This document shows positions 25,199-33,409 of a stretch of 64,000 nucleotides of DNA, piece by piece. Source of the DNA: Carallia brachiata (taxonomy: Eukaryota; Streptophyta; Magnoliopsida; Malpighiales; Rhizophoraceae); NCBI GenBank assembly GCA_021464245.1, contig JADCRB010000071.1, positions 5,099,681 through 5,163,680 on the forward strand, given 5' to 3'. The position numbers and the translations under genes are program-made. Each line of letters opens with the position of its first letter. Positions within the stretch are counted from its first letter, which is position 1. Below the pieces are notes generated by a model. The model had not been told where the DNA came from and did not search any database. It saw only the letters and a list, made by a program, of their open reading frames with translations.

Positions 25199-25676
25199 AT
25201 CTTCCTCTCCTTTTCTCTCTAATTATTTGGTGTTTAGCAGCAATTTTCTAAAAATTATTAAGAATTTTTTGGTCAATCAAATGAAATTTTCTATCAGTAC
25301 AGCGATATGTTGGCCGTTGGATCTCTCTTTCTAGTTTTATCTAGATCATCCATTTGACTATAAAGGTATAAGTGGGAAAGCCCTGTAATATTAAAAGGGT
25401 GTCCCCAAAAAAGTTATATAACTCACTCCAGTCACCTCAAGGTTTTATAATTTTGAGGACAGAGCTCTTTTAGGATGAGTTCACTGTTCATTTTAGGGTG
25501 ACTTCTAAAATGTCAAAAATTGAAACTTTAAGCCTTCTACTAAAAATGTCTTCATAGCATACCTTCATTGCCCAATTAGCAAAGAAGTTGTCTTAAAACA
25601 ACTAATTGTCATTCTAAATCACAAACCCATTAAATATATCAGAGTTGCCTGTGAAATCCACCAAGATGGTGAACCC
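25199..25676 (+). repeat. Tandem viral unit 2 (origin + Rep 5' end)
   Basis: Second copy of the 478-bp unit, continuous with more Rep sequence to about 25980. Differences from unit 1 are mostly transitions, which fits long residence and methylation-driven decay after duplication. Confidence 0.85.
25385..25393 (-). other. Geminivirus-type nicking nonanucleotide, unit 2
   Basis: The + strand reads GTAATATTA, so the complement is TAATATTAC, exactly 478 bases from the unit 1 site. The nonamer is intact in both units although flanking bases differ. Confidence 0.75.
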
Positions 25677-25980
25677 CATTTACACGTTGTACTGCAATTT
25701 AGTTCAAAATTTCAAATCCAGAATTGCACAATGTTTGATTGGTCGAAGTAAGAAATTTCATGCATTATCATCCAAATATACAAGCAGCACGCAATGTGGC
25801 AGCCATAAAAGAGTATATTTCAAAATATGACGACTTTGTAGAACAGTGGGAATATTTCGAAGCATCTAGTAGTTGATGCTCAAAGGGCAACATCGCAAGG
25901 CAAGTATTTCAAACTGGCAGTTTTTCAAAAGCACAGCAAGTACTACAAGAACAGGACGCACATGACACTTAGGCAGAATA
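25510..25980 (+). pseudogene. Geminivirus Rep relic, N-terminal HUH domain (unit 2)
   Basis: The start codon at 25510 is out of frame with what follows. From about 25542 the frame reads NVFIAYLHCPISKE (motif I), KYIRVACEIHQDGEPHLHV (motif II; the two His codons are 25677-25679 and 25683-25685) and QFSSKFQIQN. Near 25740-25757 the frame changes, and the next frame reads HPNIQAARN, then KEYISKYDDF, where the Tyr codon 25814-25816 is the motif III nucleophile position. It continues through FQTGSFSKAQQVLQEQ, similar to the Rep oligomerisation region, with a TGA near 25873. No helicase (Walker) part is seen. The order of motifs I-II-III is as in active Reps, but at least three breaks make it a pseudogene. 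The family is recognised by motif. Confidence 0.85.
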
Positions 25981-26142
25981 AGTGTGCCGTCAGTTTGTTT
26001 ACAAAATTCGGATGAGCCAAATCAATTTGTGTTGGCTCTAAAGCAGCTCTGAACTCAAGGGTTCTGGCTATTAGATCCTCCATGAGCAAAGACTTGGTAA
26101 AGTACAAAGTTCAATTCCATCCAGACAGCCGGTGTCAATAAA

Positions 26143-26370
26143 GGAGGTCACCCTAGAGTAAATAATAAGCTCACCCCAAAAGTTCTCCCTTCAAAACTCT
26201 AAAACCTTAGAGTAACTAGGGTGAGTTATACACATCTCTCAGGGAGGTTTTCTTAAAATTACAGGCCTCTTTGTTGGTACCTTTATAGCTGCATGGACAG
26301 TCCAGGTTAAAGTTAAAGTTAAACGAGAAGAAGAGATCTGATGGCTAACGCAGTATCGTACGATGTGGAC
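26143..26370 (-). repeat. Inverted third copy of the viral intergenic region
   Basis: GTCACCCTAGAGTAAAT, AAACTCTAAAACCTTAGAG, AGGGTGAGTTATACA and TTACAGGCCTC run in the same order as the reverse complement of 24880-25025, at roughly 75% identity. The nonamer position reads TAAAATTAC at 26254-26262, one base off TAATATTAC. In this orientation the virion-sense direction points right, toward the coat-protein relic, as in a real geminivirus. Confidence 0.75.
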
Positions 26371-26789
26371 TTATCTACAAAGACACGTGGCGACATCAGA
26401 CATTTTTTTAAATTTAAATTCTAAAATTACCCCATGGGGTTAACTTAAAGTCAAAGTCAATTGGATATAGCTATCATGTGGGACACCCACATTTGCTTGT
26501 CGGCTACGTGGGAGATACAATTCAAATTGTGGGTTCCACAACTGATTATTAAAACAAAATATTCCATTATTAGTATTTTGCCGCTTTCAGTTCAAAGTTA
26601 TAGTCTACTGAGAAGAAAAAAGGGCCCACTAGCCGTATAATCGAATATTTTCTACATAAGAAAATACGGCGGGGCAACAATTACTGTATTCATTCTTCTC
26701 TTGTAGCTTCTACGTCACAGGTACACCATGTGCCGAACCTCTCTACCCAAACTGTACCGTATTGGGAGTTACGTCAATTCTCAGTGGAT

Positions 26790-27352
26790 GTTCCCAAGTT
26801 CTAAGTTCAAGAATACTGGTGACATTGGCCTCATGAGTGGAGTTAGCCTTGGCAATCACTAATCCGGGCAACACAGTGCGAAGACATGACGACCTTCGTC
26901 GGTATATGCGGCAGAGTCAATGTGGAACCTGGGAACACTTTGACGGACATCAACGAGTATTCGGGTTCACGATATACGTGGGCATTTATGTGGATCATTC
27001 ATGATCGATATCCTCACGGTGCTAGGCCGACCATGAGGGATATGTTCAATGGAATTCCTACTGACGCCGACACGTGGAAGCGGAGTTTCACTAACCGATG
27101 CCGTTTTAGGGTTTTTACCTCAAAAACTGTCAAACTGTTGGTGGGTCCACCAAACCCCACGGAATACATTATTCAATTGTCAGTCCCGATCAAAATGTTA
27201 CGTAAGTGCGAGTGTATACCCAATACAAGGATCTCCCCGTCAGTGACATCTCATGTATTGAGACCGGAGCCATATACTCTGTAGGAGGTTATTATGCTGG
27301 CGATCAGTGCTGTTTTTCTGGGCAATTTAATGTATATTTTAATTACTGTTAA
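26790..27352 (+). pseudogene. Geminivirus coat-protein relic
   Basis: Three frame segments align in order with geminivirus coat proteins. The first, NTGDIGLMSGVSLG (about 26811), matches the TGxVxxxSDVxxG region. Next is a 132-codon open frame, 26886-27284, with FVGICGRVNV, FMWIIHDRYPHG, DMFNGI and NRCRFRVF. A final segment in another frame (about 27238 to TAA 27350-27352) has IETGAIYSV and ends FNVYFNYC, like the terminal beta strand of these capsids. Breaks lie near 26853 and 27235. Coat protein forms the twinned capsid and carries nuclear import signals in viruses; this copy is inert. The pattern looks closer to mastrevirus or citlodavirus types than to begomoviruses, but that is a judgement by eye. 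Confidence 0.72.
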
Positions 27353-29026
27353 TCATCATTATATATATATATATATATATATAAGAGTTTGTTTTAACTA
27401 TGTTTGCTCCGCACAATAATTTAATGTAATAATTCTTATTCATTGTACAAAATTAAAACAGCACAATTTTTTTTAATAATTTTGTAGAGTGTTATTTTTA
27501 TTTTTTTATTTTTTAACTAAAAAAAGATTGTAGCACATGCACCCTTCATTAATAATGGTAAAGTATTATAGCTTATTCATATTGAAATACAGAAAGAGTA
27601 ATAATTTGTATTATGAAATATCTTAATTTTTATTATTAAAAAAGAATTAACTAATTTTTTAATATTATTAAATTAAAAAAATAAAAATTAAATTATATAT
27701 TTAACAATTAAGATGTTTTATAATATAAGTTTTGAAAATATATATGGTGATATATTTCTTGTGTGTTGAACGTGGTTTGTCTCTACCTATCTACTAATCC
27801 TTGTCAGGCCCCCCTTCGTAGTCACCACTTGTTACCTTCTAGACAAAAAGAAGAAGCAATCGTGGCAGTCTGCTCATCCACATCTTATAATCTGTTGGCA
27901 AATAATTTTCTGTTCTTCAATTAGAGAAATTTTTTTTATTGTATTTATATGTATTTTGTTATATAATTATAATTATTTTTTTATGTAATTAAAATAATAA
28001 AAGTTGATATAAAAATATTATTATTTTTTTATTTTATATTTATTCTTTTTTATTGTATAAAAAATATTTGTAATTATAAAAAAAATATGTGTATGTAATA
28101 AAAAAAATTATTTTGCCGTATAATGGAACAGCAATTAATACTTATGTGCATATGTAAATAGTGGATCACCAGCTTCCCAAATATTTATTGTCAGCGAAAG
28201 AGACGTCACAGAGAGGATACATCCTGCAAATAGAGACCACTCCGCAGAAATGTTCTTGCATGGATACACGTGTACGCGCGCAAGGATCAAAACTCAAAAG
28301 ACAACAAAGTATAGTTGAGATGATGAAAATTAAAGGGCCCTGCATAATGAATGTCCATCCATTTGGTAAAACTCCTCCTTCATAAGATAAGATACGAAAA
28401 CAGATAAGATAATGTCTGAATTTAATAAGTTATCCGTAGTTGGCACGCAATGTTCATCGAATTAAACGTTAAAACAATCACAAGAGTTTGGTGTAGTCCT
28501 GTCTTGCCATTGCTTTGTACACTTCCTGAAGATGCCTGTGTATTTCAATTTTTAAATCCTCTCGAAAACTTAACCCAAAAAAAGCTCATATTAAAGAAAA
28601 AAAAAAAAAGCCGGGATGGTCATCTTAAATTATATAGCCGAAAGGTCCATGTTATCCTTTATGCTGCAGCTGACCAGCAATTTTAGAGCGGGCGACTTTT
28701 GTCTTTTCAGAAAGAAACAAAAATAATTTTACAAAATATTTGGTAAAATTTTTAAATAAAATCATCAGATAAACTGATAAATATTAATTAAAAATACTGT
28801 GACTATTTTAACCCTACATAAATAATATTGTGCAACTCTTATCTGCTTTCAGCAGAGGAAAAACCAAAACAAAAAAAAAAAAAAATTGGGCGTAAGACAT
28901 ATTTTTTATTTTTATTGATGAATGCAAAAAAACTTCTTTTTTTTTTTTTTTCTACTAGTAATACTACAAAAGGAGAGTTGAAAGCTAAAAAAAAAAAAAA
29001 AGAAAAAAAGACACAAGATGTTGCTG
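27353..29026. other. AT-rich intergenic DNA
   Basis: No supported gene. It includes an (AT)n run at 27361-27383 and several A and T homopolymers. Short frames at 28161-28385 and 28450-28686 have no recognisable domain. The right part is the 3' flank of the OXS3-like gene, with TTTATT blocks near 28900 that could serve as minus-strand poly(A) signals. Confidence 0.5.
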
Positions 29027-29961
29027 TTACTGATGTTCGAGATCTGCAAGAGAGAAACAACTATGGGATTTGAAAGAAGCATTATTGAATTTGAAGTTCC
29101 TTCCCTGGGCCTTTGGCGACAAAAATAGCTTTTCTTTTTCTTCCCCTGGATGTCTATGTGGCGGCGATGATGATGATGAAGATGGGCTCTCTTCATCTGG
29201 ACCCTGATTGTCTTCATTTTCTTCTTGTTCATCTTCGTTCAGAGCAAGAAGAGGCATGGATTTTGGGTTATGCCAACTATAGAAAGATGATCTTTTAGAC
29301 CACTTGTTCGCCATCAGGATTCTCCTCCTCTTGTTGAATGGATTCTCTGGCTTTTCCAGGTCTTTGGCACTGCCCACCGAACTCATGTCTGATAGATTGA
29401 CAAATGACTTGGATTTCCCACAGAAGTGATTTGACAATCCCCTCCTGCAATTCATCAATCAAAATTTTTCATCAATTTTAACTTAAGATTCTTGGCCACA
29501 CCGAAACCAAATCAACTCATGAATTTAACGATGATGATGATTGCGATAATAAAAAAAAAAAGAGTAAAATTTATTTCTTTAAACAGAAAAAAAAAAAAAA
29601 AGGGAAATTGTAAATGAACTCACTTTATTGGAAGAGAATCTTCCAAGGATTCCAGAGAGCCCAATCCTGCCTTGGATGACGAAACGACGTGCTGTCCTCG
29701 TCTTCTTCCTCTTCGCTTTCATCCGGGGCTCCGATGGACGACGAGCTCTCAGACGAGTTCTCCTCCTCACTGCTACCCGACCCGATCCCCCTCGGGATCA
29801 GCACCCTCTCCGGACTCCCCGCTGCCTCCTCCTCTTCCGAGAGAGGGAGGCCGGCGCCACCACCATCTGGTGCTTATCCTGCGGCGGCCGAGCAGCGGAA
29901 CAACGTAAGCCGGCGGCGAAGGGACGTCGATGGTGAAGGTGGGACCCACCAGAACTTCCAT
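29027..29961 (-). CDS. OXIDATIVE STRESS 3-like protein, frame disrupted in exon 1
   Basis: Exon 1 runs from ATG 29961 to 29624 and exon 2 from 29444 to the stop at 29027. The intron (29623-29445) has a GTGAGT donor and a TTGCAG acceptor and splits a Lys codon. Exon 1 opens [17 protein letters not shown]. The conserved block [19 protein letters not shown] lies in the next frame, and [20 protein letters not shown], leading into exon 2, is back in the first frame. Exon 2 reads [14 protein letters not shown], then [33 protein letters not shown] and a final [12 protein letters not shown]. This is the plant OXS3/O3L family: nuclear-speckle proteins linked to heavy-metal and oxidative stress tolerance. 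Two frame changes (near 29875 and 29690) cancel each other. They are assembly errors, or the intervening acidic segment is really altered. Confidence 0.78.
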
Positions 29962-30187
29962 TATTTTTTTTAATTTTTTGTTATTTTTTTGTTCGTGGTT
30001 TTTAAGGAACAAATTGAGAATAATATAATATACAGTGACCTTTTTTTTTTTTTTGTCGAATGTTTTTATCCTTCTCCTCTGCTCCGACTTGTGTGTCTCT
30101 TGGCCTTCTTCCAGACGAGGTTCCTGTCGTCAATCGGCTATTAACGCGCAGAAAACACACAGAGTAAGAGCGACAGACAGACAGAGC

Positions 30188-30213
<26 letters not shown>
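30188..30213. repeat. (GA)13 microsatellite in the OXS3-like 5' region
   Basis: An uninterrupted AG/GA run about 230 bases upstream of the minus-strand start codon. It therefore reads (CT)n in the likely 5' UTR or promoter of the OXS3-like gene. CT-rich tracts are common in plant leaders. Confidence 0.9.
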
Positions 30214-30218
<5 letters not shown>

Positions 30219-30406
30219 ATGAAAGAGATAAGGATAATTAAAGATGTTGGAAAGGTGCGCACGATAACGGAAGAAGATTGGTTTAGGTTAAGAAAAGAAA
30301 CACCCAAACAAACACGCGATAGCGAGAGAACTTTGTCCATTAATATTTATTCAGAAATAGTCAAGTGTGCGTGTATGATATGTCATTGGGATTATATATA
30401 CCCGAT

Positions 30407-30443
30407 ATGCATGTATGTATGCATGTATGCATGTATGTATGTA
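30407..30443. repeat. ATGT/ATGC tetranucleotide microsatellite
   Basis: Alternating ATGC and ATGT units about 450 bases upstream of the OXS3-like start codon. It looks like a simple repeat and no factor site is claimed. Confidence 0.85.
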
Positions 30444-30849
30444 GCAAAACCGAAGACTTTCGAGAAAGGGATTATTAGGGCCTTGCAAGAACGGGTTTTA
30501 TTGGAGTTAACGTACTGTATATAATTTTTTTTTCTTTTTTTTTTAAAGAAATTTTAAGGCTCGCCGCCGAAGTTTAAGCTTTCGACGGACGTGGTGCGAC
30601 CGCGCACCGAAAGAACGTTATTTTCCTCGACCCCCCACTTATCCTGTCCCCGCTTTTAACGACTCACGACTTCGGACTTCGCCGTCGGGCCTTGCCTATT
30701 TTTGAAACTTTAAGCTGTTTTTTTTGTTTTTTTTTCCCTTGGAAGTTAAGGAATCCAAAGATCGCTTAAAATTTGGTAGATTTTCTTCCCCTTTGTTGGT
30801 TTTGGATCTTATCCGACTATATAGATATTTATTAACTTTCAAAGGTATG

Positions 30850-32240
30850 AACATACTTTTCTATATTTAGGTCCCGAATTCCTTCTGATAATTAACTAAT
30901 AGTTTCCTTTTTTTTTTTTTTTTTGGTGATTACAAGATGCTGAATTAAGCAACACTTTAATTAGCTTGTAAACGGGAATATTTTTTTCTTTATTTCCATA
31001 AATTTTGTATCTTTTTTTAGGATTAGTTACCGAGAGTTAGAAAATAACTTTCTAAGAAAACTTGACATTGGCAGAATAGTTGTCATTGAAACTTTTAATT
31101 AATAGACCAGAGAGTTCATTTCCAGTCCTCCTAGTCACCGACTCCCTTCTTAATAATAAATATCTTATTTTTTTAGTCTTTTTTTAACAACAAAAAATTA
31201 TTTCACAACTATAACGGTAGCCAGATTCTTGAGTTGGGGGCTGGCTTTTGCTGTTGACGGCTCCCATTCAACCTCCCTTAAAAAAAAATTTACTACTAAA
31301 ATATTATTAAATTTAAAATAAATCTTCCTAAACTCAATTAGGATATTAATAAATTTAAAATTAAATATTGTTATGCTACTACTGAACTACAAATGCTAAT
31401 AAAGAATGCGGGTGTCATCTTTTTAGTCTAGTTAAATTGAAAGAGGGAAAAAAAAAAAAAAGAACGAGAGCTTGAGTTCCGTGAGATTTTGTGGCCAGTG
31501 GCCACTATGCTGTAGTGCTGCTTTATCCGGTGGTTGTAAATATTAAATTTATTAACTATTAAAGCATCTCTTAAAAACAATAAAAATTTTTCTGGTGACC
31601 TCGTTAAAAGCTTTGATGGGACAAAAAAAAACCTTTGGCGACAAAAGAAAACAATCTTCATCATGTCATGTGAATTGTGGTCCAGCTAGATTTTTTACTT
31701 TTGATTGCAAATGTAAGTAATTTTGTAGTAATGTTCTCAGTACTCAAGTTGTGGCGTAAGACAAATTTTATACACAACACTAGATTTAACTCTCTATATG
31801 GATCACTTACCAACTATTTAATTAAAATTAAATGATTTATAATGATAATGTATCTCAGTCACGGGTTTTAATTACTGAATAATATTAAATATCTTAAAAA
31901 TTTATCATGAAATATTTTAAAATATATAATTATGAAAAAAAATTATTAATTTGTTTCCTTTTTTTAATTTGACGGTATTAAAAAAATTAATAATTTTTTT
32001 CATAATTATACATTTTAAAATATTTCATGACATGATTTTTGAGATATTTAACATTATTCTTAATCACCTATGTCTGAGTTGCTGTAGCTTATGCAATTAT
32101 TACAAGGGACTTAAACTTAGGTTCAAATTTGGTTATTTAAATAATTTTTTATTCATTAAAAAACTAATTGAATCACAAGTTATACAGTAAAATCAAAATT
32201 TTTATTTTTGTAAATTTTGTTCTTTTAATTAGTGAATGCA
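30850..32240. repeat. Segmental duplication, copy A
   Basis: Three blocks (30850-31010, 31465-31800, 32062-32240) align in order with 32285-32425, 32450-32785 and 32790-32920. Examples are ACATACTTTTCTAT followed by TTTAGGTCCCGA, and GTGTGAATTGTGG-type blocks near 31665 and 32650. Copy A carries extra DNA between blocks, including the hairpin at 31853-32080. The open frames inside are not conserved between copies, so no gene is supported. Confidence 0.7.
31853..32080. repeat. Large imperfect hairpin (about 100-bp arms)
   Basis: The left arm (about 31853-31952) includes AAATATTTTAAAATATATAA-like sequence flanked by TTATCATGAAATATTTT. It pairs with the right arm (about 31981-32080), which has AAAATATTTCATGACATG and GAGATATTTAACATTATTC. 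The spacer is about 30 bases. The size and palindromic form fit a foldback MITE; a transcript across it would make a long double-stranded RNA. Confidence 0.75.
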
Positions 32241-32284
32241 ATCAAACATTTTCTTTCCCTTTTGGTTCGGATCTATATATATTT

Positions 32285-32920
32285 TAAGGCACATACTTTT
32301 CTATTTTTAGGTCCCGATAATTAACCAATAGTTAAATTTTTTTCATTACAAGAGCTGAACTAACGATAGTTTAATTACCCTGTGAACATGAATATGCCTT
32401 TCTTTATTCCCATAAATTTTGTCTGTTGAATTGGAATCTATGTATGAGGCGTGGAGTTCCTTAAGACTTTGTGGCTACTAGGATATAGTGCCGCTATACC
32501 TTTTTTTTGGCGGTTATAAATACCTAAATTCTTAATTATTAAAATGTATCCCTAAAGATAATAAAAGATTTTTCTTGTAAGGCTCGTAAAAAACTTTGAT
32601 GGGCCACAAAAAAATCTTTGATGACAAAACAAACAGTCTTGATTATATCGTGTGAATTGTGGCCTAGCTAGATTTTTTATTTGATTGCTAATGTAATTAT
32701 TTTTTTTAGTATTGCACTCGATACTCGAGTTGCAGTACAAGACAAATTTTGTACATAAATACTAAATTTGACTCTCTATGTGGATCATTTATATTAAAAT
32801 TTTTAATCACCTACGTTTGAGTTGATAAAACTTACTCAATCATTACAAAAGACTGAACTTAGATTCAAATTTCACAATTTTGATTCAGTTAGTGAAATCA
32901 AACATTTTTTTTCCTTTAGT
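32285..32920. repeat. Segmental duplication, copy B
   Basis: The more compact partner of 30850-32240, lacking the roughly 450-bp and 260-bp insertions present in copy A. Copy B is therefore likely to approximate the ancestral arrangement. Confidence 0.7.
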
Positions 32921-33055
32921 CAAATGAAAGCTTAAGGGGTAAAATGAGTATTTCTATCCTAAAATTATAGAGTACTTACAATTATCAAAAATTTATAGTA
33001 AAATTTTCATATCACTTATTTTTTCGAAAGTCAGTATTAATATGTGCAGTTTAAA

Positions 33056-33406
33056 ATGGATTTCCCAGGCCATAGGCAAAAGGTTGAGCAGTCCACATTA
33101 ACTCCAAGGTTGCAGCGCCGGATAAAAAAGAACACAAGATTCAGGGGGAAGTATTACAATGCAGTGCTACTCATCAATGACCAAATAGATCTTTGATCGG
33201 ACGGAGCGGTTGCACTGTAGATGTTGATCCAATGGAAGATAGCGTTACTGGCCCCTACAAACTTTTTTCAACGTAATAATTTCCAGCAAACAAAACTACA
33301 GCTGATATTTGGGCTACAGCAATCAAATTTACAGCTAGATATATTCTATACGGATGATCCAGTTGCTATTATCCGTACCGTGTTATCTATGTTCGATCGT
33401 TGAAGT
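33056..33406 (+). pseudogene. Unidentified coding-like remnant
   Basis: This patch of balanced base composition stands out from AT-rich flanks. One frame from ATG 33056 runs to TGA 33194 (MDFPGHRQKVEQ, RGKYYNAVLLINDQ). The same frame then continues after a second stop (about 33218) to TGA 33404, ending FYTDDPVAIIRTVLSMFDR. A neighbouring frame reads VDVDPMEDSVTGPYKL in the middle, suggesting a shift. I do not recognise the family. Viral movement-protein-like or host origins are both possible, and neither is claimed. Confidence 0.35.
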
Positions 33407-33409
33407 GCT

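Larger units (their letters stand above)
24721..27352 (+). mobile_element. Endogenous geminivirus-like locus (rearranged, inactive)
   Basis: This is an integrated relic of a geminivirus-type genome. It consists of two tandem 478-bp units, each carrying an origin, a Rep promoter and the Rep 5' end, then further Rep sequence. An inverted third copy of the intergenic region and a coat-protein relic follow. The span of about 2.6 kb is close to one geminivirus genome (2.5-3.7 kb in the family), but the order is rearranged. In a circular geminivirus, Rep and coat protein diverge from one origin; here both read on the + strand because the coat-protein part is inverted relative to Rep. Multiple stops and shifts mean it cannot act as a virus. 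Comparable relics (GRD in Nicotiana, EGV in Dioscorea) are established. Assignment rests on motif recognition, not a database search. Confidence 0.82.

Noticed and set aside
29628..29973. Several + strand open frames over the OXS3-like exon 1
   Set aside because: They are antisense to the conserved coding exon and composed of Arg/Pro/Ser repeats that follow from its GC-rich codons.
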